Positions 48,101 to 55,940 are shown, numbered from the stretch's first letter. The stretch is 64,000 bases of DNA from Nocardia sp. BMG111209 (GCF_000381925.1 NZ_KB907309.1:62001-126000), one strand, 5' to 3'. Notes: a model not told the origin generated them from the sequence alone. Program-made: numbers and translations.

Positions 48101-48251
48101 CGAGGCCACTCTCGGCCATCCGGCGGCGCAGCAACTCCCTGCGCAGCGCCGCCCGGTCCGTCGCTTCGGTGCCATCGTGGGACATCACCTGGGGTCTTCC
48201 CTCCTCCAGCCGGGCGGGCCGGAACGTCTGTGCGGTATCGGGTCCGGTCAC
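42123..48251 (-). CDS. NRPS, C-A-PCP-C-A*-PCP, mycobactin MbtE-like with vestigial second A domain
   Basis: 2042 residues. C1 (LPLSAGQRRLWFL, HHICWDD 208-214), A1 (YTSGSTGRPKG about 665, NHYGPTEAV about 803, LYRTGDLARR), PCP1 (LGGHSLL, Ser1055), C2 (HHLIADH 1240-1246), a degenerate A domain (about 1600-1900) and PCP2 (LGGDSVISL, Ser1951). The second A region lacks the Ser/Gly-rich ATP loop and the YGPTE motif, though fragments such as RCARPTSGARVVILDDRLRPVPVG and TGDRGRR remain. Its PCP2 must be loaded in trans or stay unused. Start GTG 48251 overlaps the PKS stop (GTGA); an alternative start at GTG/ATG 48188/48185 follows GGAGGAGGG. A1 code by eye: DALHPGHVCK (tentative). Confidence 0.9.
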   Translation of the reverse strand: MTGPDTAQTFRPARLEEGRPQVMSHDGTEATDRAALRRELLRRRMAESGLAAADSATSAPRRRHTGDRLPLSAGQRRLWFLQTRDPDDTTLNICVAYRLTGPVEADRLRAAIDTVVDRHEILRTTYGLGDDGTPYQIVRDRLPVDWSTHDLSGLADTSRDRRLEVLTRREFGRPFDLAAQSPLRIALIDMGVRESGGQREFALVLVVHHICWDDDSWAVFFAELNAAYRGDEILAPGTQFADIETAEPEAAGLDYWRRTLRPLPEALELPGRPAAEARQADRRRIALPAALTGRVQTFARDHAATPFMVLLAAFQAVVNRYTATADFLISVPVTVRRTAAAEALIGYFGNTLLVRADVAAEASFTTLVDRVRETSLGAFAHQDVGIDHVVREANPDRHSGRDGLQQLVRLGFSVRKSAVGFDLPDVTAAQLEFGSPVAQVSLGLMVVLDDAGATVEAEYLVGELDSAVVDQLLGHYVRFLDSALTEPTVRLRDLDMLGADDRATILARAQGPVVAAPDTTLVALFENRVAAEPDSLAVVAPRPDGPDLHLTYRDLDRRANRLAHRLIRGGIGTEDIVGLRLSNSVEFVVGLLAVLKSGAGYLPIDPAYPADRIDYLVADAHPALVLDGGEFAAAEAASAGLPDTAPTDADRLRPLRPGNLAYVIYTSGSTGRPKGVPVPHHAIAEHLEGFTAEWGMTAADRLLQSSSVSFDASLLDIYVTFTVGACLVIPKPDAFRDIPYVAEVITRCGVTVLHMVPSMLSTFLLLPEVSTWRALRHVPVGGEALPGEVADRFAGIFDAELRNHYGPTEAVVCATHMPVEGPQGTGIVPIGVPNRNVFACLLDAALHPVPDGVVGEIYLGGEQLARGYLNRPGLSAERFVADPFHAGARLYRTGDLARRNATGAIEFVGRADEQVKVRGFRIELGEVEAAIGSHPAVGHCVVIAVADAAVGAMLAAYVVPAAGWVPDIGEVRAHAAATLPDYMVPAAFAVIDEIPLTVHGKLDRRALPQPQRADTRRYREPASATEIRLAALYGEIFGRERIGADDSFFELGGHSLLATRLIVLIRNEFGVQLDVRAPFDHPTVAGLAAVLETAPAATAPARPALVKRAHPDRIPLTSSQLALWFERKLEGPSAIGNIAFAVRLDGALDLGLLTAALGDVVARHDALRTVFGEADGVPYQTALPAGPIPLPVTALDDPQRLRAELAAAGQHCFELSGTPLLRPRIFRLDTETHVLSLLVHHLIADHASFRTILTDLAAAYRARAAGQAPDWSPLPVDYADYALWQRDTAADSGADLDYWRTRLAGLPAELTAGADHPRPAVLGKNGHVVPFTVPAALRQRLRTLAETAGASEFMLYQAAVVALLHGLGAGVDIPLGTPVAGRDDPAAADLVGLLANMVVLRNDLSGDPTLRTVLDRARSAALTAYGHQHVPLERVVEAVNPPRSRSRNPLFQAMMHFREEDWTSAGIGFGSAAATVLPLDFDVSLLDLSINFFAGAGGGFDASVIVNTDLYLPITGELLAQRMLGVLRDFAEDLDRPLHELEVFTPGERERLTGEWADGVRLADHPDPAEILRGASDLPPERIAVRCGDETLTYAALFAAPAAADVAAAAPADVAAAADVAAEVEIAAEIGEVATAAGIAALLAALNRTADDGRPLMLTGDTAESMSYDRNALAAAVADRRAVAAERSPAAEFRGIADDVRLIAAPWPSAEIAVELLAAVADGATLVVATEAEREDPAALVELIGTLGVTHVVADTAIPARFVHTGISVLPSVLRWDLHGTSWPAALPDLLPALSADSIATFGYLVPGYAGPVARGPLADLRCARPTSGARVVILDDRLRPVPVGVPGDIHIGGSALAADDSPALSGRLIADPFRADGLLLRTGDRGRRTADGALVPGTEATAETVAAVRREPGDDTGTEARLSALLAELLELDDDTVTTDDNFFALGGDSVISLQWSVRAAEAGLPLTPQMVFEYMTIGELAVAVDEALAAGEQPDLTNLADPAADPAPAAEPAPEHSPMSLSGLDAGALSALGAAWKASR

Positions 48252-51200
48252 GAGGCGCTCGCCAGCAGGCGCAGCACATCGTCCAGTGAGGCGCCGCCGA
48301 GAATGGCCGCCACCGGCAGATCACGATGCAGCCGGGCCTGTACGCGCTTGCGGAAATCCAACGCCTGCAACGAATCCAGGCCGAGCGCCACCAGCGGCAG
48401 CGACGAGTCCAGGGTGTCGCCGCCGGTGCCCATGACCGCGCCGAGTTCCCGGCGCAGCTGATCCGACAACCGCGTCGCGGGCGGCTGTTCCGCCTCGGGT
48501 GCGGGGGCCGCCGCCGGTTCGGGCTCGGCCGCCACGGGTTCCGGTTCGGGTTCGGCCACCGGCTCCGCCGGGATCAGCTCGAGCAGCGGACCCGCGCCGA
48601 TCGCGGAGATCACCGCGCGCACCTCGGCCCAATTCGCCGCGGCCACCAGGCGATTGCCGGCGCCGGGCCGATCGGCGTGGGTGGTCAGTCCGACCGCCAG
48701 CGCCTGCTCCGGCGCCATCGCGACCACACCGGCGGCCTCCACCGGGGCTACACCGACCGCGTGCAGCGGGCCCTCCAGATCCCAGAGACCCCATTGCACC
48801 GCCACCGCGTCGACACCGTCGGCCCGCAGCCGCTGGGCGAGTACGTCCAGCATCCGGTTGACCGTCGCGTAGAGCACCTGACCGCGGCCGCCGAATGTGG
48901 CGGCGGCCGAGGAGCACAACACGATCCGGCAATCCGCGGTGCGGGGCACGTGCCGCAGCACCGCATCGGTGCCGTAGATCTTGGAACCGGCCATCTCCCT
49001 GGCCTTCTCGGCGGTCACGTCGGCCAGTTCGGCGCGCACGTAGTTGACCGCCGAGTGCACGATCAGGCTCGCGGGCCGATCCGCGAGCGCGACCGCGAGT
49101 TCGGCCACCGCGGCCCGATCGGTGACATCGCAGGCCGCCACCACGATCTCGGTGCCGGATCGCCGCACGCCGCGCAGCCGCCGGGTGATCTGCGGGGTCT
49201 CCCCGGACCGGCTCAGCAATGTGATGCGACCGGCCCCCGCCTGCGCGTAGTGCTCGGTGAAGACCATCCCGAGAGTGCCCGTGCCGCCGACGATCACGAC
49301 GTGGTCGAGGTCGGTCGCGCCGCTCGCCGCAGCCGATTCCGGCCCCACCGAGCCGGTTTCGCGGCCCGCGGATACGGTCGTCCCATCGGCGGTTTCCGAC
49401 GCAGCGCCGCTCGCAGCCTCGTCGGGGCTGGGCTCACCGGCCACAGCCGTGCCGGTTTCACCGAGCCCGGCGGTCTCGGCCCGATCCGGCACCAACCGCT
49501 TGGCATAGATCCCCGACCCGCGCAGAGCGAGTTCCGGCTCGTCCTTCACGTGGACGGCGCGCACGATCGCGGCGGCCGGATCCGCTTGCCCGGCAGCCAG
49601 ATCCAGATGCCGGAAGGCGATGCTGAGATGTTCCATGCCGATGCAGCGGAAGCCCGCCGGCAGGGCGCCGTGCACCTGGTGCGGGGCCGGATCGGTGTCC
49701 TCGACGGTCTCGCCGCCGACCGTGACCAGCCAGCAGTCGCGGACGCCGGTGAGGTCCGGCAGCCAGTCGGCTCCGAAGAAGTCCGCGACCGCCTCGATCG
49801 CGTCCGGGCCGTCCAGGTCGGGCAGTTCCGGCGCGAGCACCAGGACGGTGTCGTAGTCGCCCGCCGCAGTGGCGTCCGAAACCTGTTGTGCGCCGGCGCC
49901 GTATCTGTCGGCCGCCGCGCAGAGCGCATCGGCCAGCGCCGCGTGGGTGCCGGTGTGGTCGACCACCAGCAGTGCCCGCGGCGCGACCAGGCTGCGCCGT
50001 TCCAGCCGGACCCACTGCTCGGCCAGGCGCAGCGGCCACGGCCGCGCTGCGCGCGTAACCGGTTCGGCCGCAGTCGTTCCCGCCGCGGCCCAGAGGCGCT
50101 GCGGGTTCATCACCGTATTCGGGAAGTCCCGCAGCGGCAACCGGACCGAACCGCCGGTGCGCAGCGCTTGCCAGCGATATCCGCTGTCGTGCACGGCCAC
50201 CGCCGCCAGGTTGCGGGTGAAGTCGCCCAGGCTCTCGGCGGTCCGCAGCGAGGTGCCGAAGACCCGGAAGTCGCGCGGCGGCAGGGCCGGATCCTGCGGC
50301 ACCAGCGTGAGGTTCTCCTGCACCGCCAGTTGCAGCGTCGGATGCTCGGCGACCTCGATGAAGGTATCGGCGCCGCCGACGGCCGCCGCGACGACCGCGC
50401 GGTCGAAGCGCACCCGGTTGCGCAGGTTCCAGTACCAGTACCGCTCCTGCTCCAGTCCGGTGGTGATGGCCTCGCCCAGAGTGGCGCCGTAGCAAGGGAT
50501 TTCACCGTCGTAGAAGTGGCGGCTGCTCATCTCGTCGCCGAGGAACGCCTCGAAGTCGGGCCGCAGTTCGGCGACGATCGAGGTGTGCGCCGGATAGGCG
50601 ACCCGGATCTCGCGCGCGAACCGGCCGGCGGCGCCGGCCGCCGCCACCATCTCGAGGATCGTGTCCCGGTCCCCCGAGATCGCCAGGATGCTGGGCGAAT
50701 TCACCACCGACAGCTCGGCCCAGCCGGAATTCCGGGCCAGCAACGCCTCACAGTCCTCGCGGTCCATCCCCAGCACCGCCATCGAATAGCCGCGCGGCGA
50801 GATGCGTTCCACCAGCCGGGCCCGATGGGTCACGGCCAGCACGGCGTCACGGCGGGTCACCACGCCGGCGATCGAGGCGGCGGCCAGTTCACCCTGGCTG
50901 TGGCCGACGGCCGCGGCGGGCCGCACCCCGGCGGCCTGCCACATCGCGGCCAGACCGGACATGTGGAACATCAAGGCGGGCTGGACTTCCCAGACGGTGT
51001 CCTGATACCTGCCGTCCGCGCCGAGCAGGTAGTGCAGCGGCTGCGCGTGCCCGTACCGGTCCAGATGGATCTCGGCGCAGTGGTCGACCTCGGCCCGATA
51101 GGCCTCGGACAGGTCGTAATACGGCCTTCCCATCCCCGGCCGCTGACTGCCCTGGCCGGGGAAGACGAATGCGATGCGCCGCGCGGCGGCGACTCCGGTG

Positions 51201-51460
51201 ACCACCGTGGGATGTTCGGCCCCCGCCGCGACGGCGGCCAGCGCACCGGCCAGCTCGTCCCGGCTCCCGGCCATCGCGAGCGCGCGGTGCCGGCGGGCGA
51301 CCCTCGTGCGGAACAGCATGTCGGCCATGGCATCCGGGGACACCTCGGGATGCCCGGCCAGATACGCGGCCAATCGGGTGGCCTCGGTGCGCAGGCCCTC
51401 GGCGGTGTCCGACGACAGCAGCACCGGGACGGTGCCGTCCGGCAGCCGATACTCAGACAT
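48248..51460 (-). CDS. mbtD: PKS AT-KR-ACP, mycobactin MbtD-like
   Basis: 1070 residues from ATG 51460 (MSEYRLPDGT), overlapping the KS gene by 8 bp. AT domain: FVFPGQGSQRPGM, GHSQGELAAA (Ser188) and His292 in YPAHTS. KR domain: VIVGGTGTLGMVF, CSSAAATFGGRG and YATVNRML. Pro/Glu/Ala linker, then ACP LGLDSLQALDF (Ser1030). It works in trans with the KS encoded upstream to build the beta-hydroxy acid of the siderophore. GHSQG is the form usual in methylmalonyl-specific AT domains, which would fit the alpha-methyl-beta-hydroxy acids of nocobactin-type siderophores. Start of the frame upstream of 51460 is out-of-frame KS sequence. Confidence 0.93.
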   Translation of the reverse strand: MSEYRLPDGTVPVLLSSDTAEGLRTEATRLAAYLAGHPEVSPDAMADMLFRTRVARRHRALAMAGSRDELAGALAAVAAGAEHPTVVTGVAAARRIAFVFPGQGSQRPGMGRPYYDLSEAYRAEVDHCAEIHLDRYGHAQPLHYLLGADGRYQDTVWEVQPALMFHMSGLAAMWQAAGVRPAAAVGHSQGELAAASIAGVVTRRDAVLAVTHRARLVERISPRGYSMAVLGMDREDCEALLARNSGWAELSVVNSPSILAISGDRDTILEMVAAAGAAGRFAREIRVAYPAHTSIVAELRPDFEAFLGDEMSSRHFYDGEIPCYGATLGEAITTGLEQERYWYWNLRNRVRFDRAVVAAAVGGADTFIEVAEHPTLQLAVQENLTLVPQDPALPPRDFRVFGTSLRTAESLGDFTRNLAAVAVHDSGYRWQALRTGGSVRLPLRDFPNTVMNPQRLWAAAGTTAAEPVTRAARPWPLRLAEQWVRLERRSLVAPRALLVVDHTGTHAALADALCAAADRYGAGAQQVSDATAAGDYDTVLVLAPELPDLDGPDAIEAVADFFGADWLPDLTGVRDCWLVTVGGETVEDTDPAPHQVHGALPAGFRCIGMEHLSIAFRHLDLAAGQADPAAAIVRAVHVKDEPELALRGSGIYAKRLVPDRAETAGLGETGTAVAGEPSPDEAASGAASETADGTTVSAGRETGSVGPESAAASGATDLDHVVIVGGTGTLGMVFTEHYAQAGAGRITLLSRSGETPQITRRLRGVRRSGTEIVVAACDVTDRAAVAELAVALADRPASLIVHSAVNYVRAELADVTAEKAREMAGSKIYGTDAVLRHVPRTADCRIVLCSSAAATFGGRGQVLYATVNRMLDVLAQRLRADGVDAVAVQWGLWDLEGPLHAVGVAPVEAAGVVAMAPEQALAVGLTTHADRPGAGNRLVAAANWAEVRAVISAIGAGPLLELIPAEPVAEPEPEPVAAEPEPAAAPAPEAEQPPATRLSDQLRRELGAVMGTGGDTLDSSLPLVALGLDSLQALDFRKRVQARLHRDLPVAAILGGASLDDVLRLLASAS

Positions 51461-52859
51461 GCGCTTCCTCCTGCTCCCGGCCGACGCCGGTCGGCATGGC
51501 GACGATGGCGTGGGCGTTGGTACCGGCCACGCCGAAGGACGACACCGCCGCGTAGCGGAGGCCGTCGACCGGCTGCCAGTCGGTGAGTTCGGTGGCCAGC
51601 CGCAGGCTGGTGTCCGACCACCGCACCGCGTCGGTCGGGGTGCCGGCGTGCAGGCTGGGGGCGATCTGCCCGTGCTGACCACAGAGCAGGACCTTGATCA
51701 GGCCGAGCATGCCCGAAGCGGCCTGTGCGTGACCGATATTGGATTTCACCGAACCCAGCAGCGGCCCGCGGCTGCGGCCCGGGGCCCCGTACACCGTGGC
51801 GAGCGCGGTCAGTTCCAGCGGGTCACCGACCGGGGTGCCGGTTCCGTGGCCCTCGATCAGCTCGATCGCGTCGACCGGAATGCCCGCGGCCGCAACGGTT
51901 CGCTCGATCAGCCGCTGCTGCGCGGCCGCACTCGGCACCGCCAGCGGCGCACCCTTGCCGTTGTGGTTGATGCCGGTGGCCAGCACCCGGCCGTGGATCA
52001 GGTGGCCGAGCGCGCGGGCCCGGGATTCCCGTTCCAGCACCACCACGGCGGCACCCTCACCCCAGAGGGTGCCGGTCGCGTCCCCGGCATATGCCCGGCA
52101 GTGCCCGTCGGCGGCCAGCGCGTTGTTCTTCGCGAACTCGAAGAAGGCTGCGGGCGAACCCATCACGCAGACCCCACCGGCGAGGGCCCAGTCGCATTCG
52201 CCGCCGCGGACCGCGCCGACAGCCAGATGCAGCGCCGACAGCGAGGAGGCGCAGGCGGTATCGACCGTCAGCGACGGCCCGATCAGGCCGAGCCCGTGCG
52301 AGATCCGGCCGGCCACCGCGCCGAGGGCGGTGCCGGTGGCCCGATATCCGCTGTGCTCGTTGACCGCGGCGCTCGGCGGGCCGTATTCGGTGAACGACGC
52401 ACCCATGTAGCAGCCGGCCTCGGCGCCGTCGAGATCGCCGGGGTTGAGCCCGGCGTTCTCCAGTGCCCGCCAGGCCACCCGCATGCCGACCCGCTGCTGC
52501 GGATCCATCGCCGCCGCCTCGCGCGGGGTGATGCCGAAGAACTGCGCGTCGAATTCCGTTGCGCCGTCGAGGAATCCGCCCGCATCGCGGACGCGGCGCC
52601 AGCCCTCGGTCTCGTGCAGCGAGAGCAGTTGCGCCAGCGGCCATTCCCGATCGCGCGGGAAGGGGCCGATCAGTTCCTGCCCACCGGCCAGCGCCGTCCA
52701 GAAATCCTCGAGAGTCTCGACGCCGCCGGGAGCCTCCACCGCCGTCCCCACGATCACGATGGGATCGTGGTCACCCCCTGTCATGCTGTCACCATTCGGC
52801 ATGCGCGGGGGGCCTGCGTGGTGACGCTCCGCTGCCGCCTCCGGCCCCTGACCGCTCAT
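51453..52859 (-). CDS. mbtC: Stand-alone ketosynthase, mycobactin MbtC-like
   Basis: 468 residues from ATG 52859, overlapping the thioesterase stop (ATGA). Type I PKS ketosynthase: nucleophile Cys in VDTACASSLSALH, His in EGHGTGTPVGDP and His in KSNIGHAQAASG. A single-domain KS followed by AT-KR-ACP is the MbtC/MbtD arrangement. Makes the C-C bond of the hydroxy-acid unit. Confidence 0.94.
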   Translation of the reverse strand: MSGQGPEAAAERHHAGPPRMPNGDSMTGGDHDPIVIVGTAVEAPGGVETLEDFWTALAGGQELIGPFPRDREWPLAQLLSLHETEGWRRVRDAGGFLDGATEFDAQFFGITPREAAAMDPQQRVGMRVAWRALENAGLNPGDLDGAEAGCYMGASFTEYGPPSAAVNEHSGYRATGTALGAVAGRISHGLGLIGPSLTVDTACASSLSALHLAVGAVRGGECDWALAGGVCVMGSPAAFFEFAKNNALAADGHCRAYAGDATGTLWGEGAAVVVLERESRARALGHLIHGRVLATGINHNGKGAPLAVPSAAAQQRLIERTVAAAGIPVDAIELIEGHGTGTPVGDPLELTALATVYGAPGRSRGPLLGSVKSNIGHAQAASGMLGLIKVLLCGQHGQIAPSLHAGTPTDAVRWSDTSLRLATELTDWQPVDGLRYAAVSSFGVAGTNAHAIVAMPTGVGREQEEAHV

Positions 52860-53608
52860 GCCGCACTCCGTTGCGGGGCAAGGAGTTCGGCGATGCCCGC
52901 GGCATTGTCGTGCAGGTAGAAGTGCCCGCCGTCGAAGACGGTGACCTCGGTGTCCTGCGTGCTGTGCGCGGCCCAGCCGTACAGATCGCGCGGCGTCACG
53001 TACGGATCCTCGGCGCCGCCGAACGCATGGATCCTCGCCCGCACCCGAACATCCGGCGCGCAGGTGTAGGCGTCGAAGGCCCGGTAGTCGGCCTTCACCA
53101 CCGGCAGCGCCATCCGCATGATCTCGCGGCTGGCCAGCACCTCGGCGCCGGTGCCCTCGAGACTCGCCAGATGATCGAGGATCTGCTCGTCCTCGCTCGG
53201 ATGCGGTGGCAATTCGGCGGATCGGCCCGGCGAGACCGCGGCCGAGGCGGCCAGCAGCCGCACCGGCACACCGGCCGCCTCGGCCGCGCGCACCACCTCG
53301 AATCCCACCATCGCGCCCATGCTGTGCCCGAACACGGTCAGTGGACGGCCCCGATGATGCTGCGAGGCAGCGAAATCCGCGAAGGCGCCGAGCGCGAGCG
53401 CGGGCACTGTGGGCAGAGCCGGTTCCTTGGCCCGGTCCTGACGGCCGGGATATTGGAAGATGACGACGTCGAAATGTTCGCTGAACACTTTGGCGAAGGC
53501 CCGGTAGGCGGAGGCGCCGGTACCGGCGTGCGGGCAGATCAACAAGGGTGGCAGGTCGGCCGATTGTGGCTTGTGGAACTGCCGGACCCATCCGAGCGGT
53601 GCTGGCAT
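52856..53608 (-). CDS. Type II thioesterase
   Basis: 250 residues, alpha/beta hydrolase. Oxyanion CPHAGTGASAYR, nucleophile FGHSMGAM (Ser96), Asp in GGAEDPYV and His in DGGHFYLHD. Such enzymes clear misloaded phosphopantetheine arms on NRPS/PKS carriers. Coupled to the KS gene by a 4-bp overlap and 34 bp after the formyltransferase gene. The terminal release of the product would still need a domain or enzyme elsewhere. Confidence 0.92.
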   Translation of the reverse strand: MPAPLGWVRQFHKPQSADLPPLLICPHAGTGASAYRAFAKVFSEHFDVVIFQYPGRQDRAKEPALPTVPALALGAFADFAASQHHRGRPLTVFGHSMGAMVGFEVVRAAEAAGVPVRLLAASAAVSPGRSAELPPHPSEDEQILDHLASLEGTGAEVLASREIMRMALPVVKADYRAFDAYTCAPDVRVRARIHAFGGAEDPYVTPRDLYGWAAHSTQDTEVTVFDGGHFYLHDNAAGIAELLAPQRSAA

Positions 53609-53642
53609 TGCTGCGAAACTCCTGAAACTGCGAAGCGGAGAA

Positions 53643-54590
53643 CTACTCCGGTGAATCGGTGAGATATCCCCCGCGCGCGAAGAATTCGGCCCCCGCGTGG
53701 GTCGCGCCGTCGTCGGTGCGGACGCCGGTGATCACCAGCGCCGGGTTGCCGCCGCGGTAGGCGTCCGGCCCGCAGACCACCGCGCCGCCGCCCTCCTGGA
53801 CGATGACCCGGCCCGGCGTGCCGCCGTAGCGGGCCGTCGACACCGTGGTGGCCAGCACCTCGATCCGCCGGCCGCGATACCAGGTGAACGCGCGCGGATA
53901 CGGATCCGACAGCGCGCGCACGAAACGTTCCAGATCGACTGCGGGCCAGGACCAGTCGATGCGACTGTCGCGGTCGGACCGCTTGTGGAAGTAGGTGCGC
54001 TCGGTCTTGTCCTGCGGCCGCCACACGGCGGCGCCGGACTCGAGCAGACCCAGCGCCTCGTGCACCGCACCCGGGATCAATTCCATTCCGGCGAGCACCA
54101 TTTCGGTGCCGGTCGCCCCCGGTGGCACCGGAATCCGGTGCTGCACAAGGATGTCGCCGGTGTCGAGCTCCTCGTCCATCCGATGCACGGTCAGCCCGAT
54201 CTCGGTCTCCCCGCTGATCATCGCCCACAGCACCGGCGAGAATCCGGTGAACTTCGGCAGCAGCGAATCGTGCAGGTTGAGGGTGCCGTGCGGGGGCATG
54301 GCGTACAGCTCCGCGGGCATCCAGGTGTACCAGCTGTTCACCACGATCAGATCGGGTTCGGCCCGCTTGACCAGGTCGATCGTCTCGGCATCGGCCCGCT
54401 CGGTGAGGTGCAGCGGTATGCCGCGTTCGCGCGCCAGTTCCTCCACCGAATCGTTCCAGATGGCCTTGTACGACTGGGTGCTGGCCGGATGGGTGACCGC
54501 GAGCACGACCTCGTGGCCGGAATCGATCAAGGCCTGCAGGGTCTTGCGGCCCCAGGTCTGGTAGCCGAACGACACGATACGCAATTGCAA
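53643..54590 (-). CDS. Formyltransferase (methionyl-tRNA formyltransferase-like), siderophore tailoring
   Basis: 315 residues. Formyl-transferase fold with NLHDSLLPKFTGFSP (HxSLLPxxxG motif), Asn in VVNSWYTWMP and Asp in DEELDTGDILVQH. The C-terminal part keeps the FMT-like domain (FVRALSDPYPRAFTWYRGRR). Position between the lysine monooxygenase and the thioesterase, under its own iron box, argues that it N-formylates N6-hydroxylysine rather than initiator tRNA. N-formyl hydroxylysine is known in formobactin, amamistatin and brasilibactin. Confidence 0.88.
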   Translation of the reverse strand: MQLRIVSFGYQTWGRKTLQALIDSGHEVVLAVTHPASTQSYKAIWNDSVEELARERGIPLHLTERADAETIDLVKRAEPDLIVVNSWYTWMPAELYAMPPHGTLNLHDSLLPKFTGFSPVLWAMISGETEIGLTVHRMDEELDTGDILVQHRIPVPPGATGTEMVLAGMELIPGAVHEALGLLESGAAVWRPQDKTERTYFHKRSDRDSRIDWSWPAVDLERFVRALSDPYPRAFTWYRGRRIEVLATTVSTARYGGTPGRVIVQEGGGAVVCGPDAYRGGNPALVITGVRTDDGATHAGAEFFARGGYLTDSPE

Positions 54591-54602
54591 CCTCCAGTTA
54601 AC

Positions 54603-54621
54603 TAAGGCAAGCCTAGCCTAA
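54603..54621 (-). promoter_or_regulatory. IdeR/DtxR-like iron box overlapping the mbtG stop codon
   Basis: Minus-strand TTAGGCTAGGCTTGCCTTA, 15 of 19 consensus matches. The last codons of the monooxygenase gene (Leu-Gly-stop, TTA GGC TAG) are part of the box. It gives the formyltransferase-thioesterase-PKS-NRPS run a separate iron-controlled promoter, 13 bp before the formyltransferase start. Confidence 0.85.
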
Positions 54622-55911
54622 ATCATGGCGAAGGTGAACCGCGGCCGCGGTCACGCCCGAAATCGGCCGCGACGCCGTGCGCAGCACTCGGTCCGAGAGT
54701 TCGCCGAGGCAGCTGAGGTTCGGAAAGCCGGGCCCCTGCGCCATTCCGGCGAGATTCGGCAGGTAGAGCCTGGCGCCGAGCCCGGTGACGGACAGGTCGT
54801 AGTCGATCACGGATTCCAGGCGCGCCTGGGTGAGCGGGCCGCCGGCGGCGAGTTCCAGCAAATCGGTGGCATCGGAATCCAGCAGCTCCAGGAACCACAG
54901 CGGCTGACCGCCGGTGGCGTCGATCACCAGATCGAACGTGTGCGTCTGCACCTGATCCGGACGTGGGCCGGTGCGCAGCACCAGCGCCACCGCATCCCCG
55001 TGGTTGCCCACGCGCAGCACGCGGCCGCGCAGATGGTGGACCCGGTTGTCGGCCAGCAGACTCTCCTGCACCCGGACCGAGAACACGCCGCGATCGGTGC
55101 GGCGGATGAGATCCCGCCGCTGTTCCTCACTCAGTTGGGCCCACGGCGCGGGATCGCTGAAAAGCGTGTTCTCGAAATAACTTTCGCCCCGGGTGTAGAG
55201 GGTGGCGTTCGGTGAGATCACCGAGACGGTCAGCACCTCGTGATGGATCAGCTCGTCCATCGCCGAACCCGCCGTCTCGCCGCCGCCGATCACCGCGGCC
55301 CGCGACGACACCGGCAGCTGCCGCTTACCGGCCAGCTCCCAGAACTCCGCGATACTCAGCAGTTTCGGATGATCGGCGAGGGTGCTGCGGCTGCGGCCCG
55401 GACCGGTGATCATCACCGCGTCGGCGTCGAGTTCGCTGGTGGCGCCATCGGTTCCGTCGACCGACACCAGCCAGCCGTCGGCCGCCGGGCGGATCTGCCG
55501 GACCGTGCCGAGCACGAGATCGACCTCGGATTTCGCGGCGACCCACTGTAAGTACCTGGCCCACAGGTGATGTTGCGGGCTGGGCCGGCCGCGATCGATC
55601 CATTCGGCATAGCTGCCCTGCTCGATCAGGAACGCCTGCCAGCCGAACGTGACCATCGCCTCGTCGATGGCCCGGTTGTGCCCGCGAGACCAGGTGGACC
55701 GGTAGGGGAAGCCGACATCCTTCTCCGGACTGGTACCGAGCCGGTGCCGGCCGTCGGTCCAGCCGCCGGGGGCCAGCCAATTCCCGCCCACCGCATGGGA
55801 TTCCACGACCACGACCCGCGGCGCGGGCAGCCCGAGCCGGCGCAGCACGTGCGCCTTCGCCGCTACGGCCATCGCCTTGGGACCGCCGCCGACCACCAGC
55901 AGGGTGTTCAC
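54613..55911 (-). CDS. mbtG: L-lysine N6-monooxygenase
   Basis: 432 residues from GTG 55911, chosen for AGAGGAG 5-6 bp upstream; an ATG at 55947 lies inside an iron box and is unlikely. FAD-binding LLVVGGGPKAMAV at the N-terminus, NADPH-binding VIGGGETAGSAM, and the C-terminal ATG motif-like LVIDATGGQPL. N-hydroxylates lysine side chains to form the hydroxamates that bind iron. Length and motifs match MbtG/NbtG. Its promoter carries two tandem iron boxes shared with the divergent MTB12-like gene. Confidence 0.93.
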   Translation of the reverse strand: MNTLLVVGGGPKAMAVAAKAHVLRRLGLPAPRVVVVESHAVGGNWLAPGGWTDGRHRLGTSPEKDVGFPYRSTWSRGHNRAIDEAMVTFGWQAFLIEQGSYAEWIDRGRPSPQHHLWARYLQWVAAKSEVDLVLGTVRQIRPAADGWLVSVDGTDGATSELDADAVMITGPGRSRSTLADHPKLLSIAEFWELAGKRQLPVSSRAAVIGGGETAGSAMDELIHHEVLTVSVISPNATLYTRGESYFENTLFSDPAPWAQLSEEQRRDLIRRTDRGVFSVRVQESLLADNRVHHLRGRVLRVGNHGDAVALVLRTGPRPDQVQTHTFDLVIDATGGQPLWFLELLDSDATDLLELAAGGPLTQARLESVIDYDLSVTGLGARLYLPNLAGMAQGPGFPNLSCLGELSDRVLRTASRPISGVTAAAVHLRHDLG

Positions 55912-55940
55912 ACGTTCTCCTCTCGGGGCAGGAATCCGAT

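Noticed and set aside
48326..51586. 1086-codon plus-strand frame opposite the AT-KR-ACP gene
   Set aside because: No domain is recognisable, and the opposite strand has intact AT, KR and ACP motifs.
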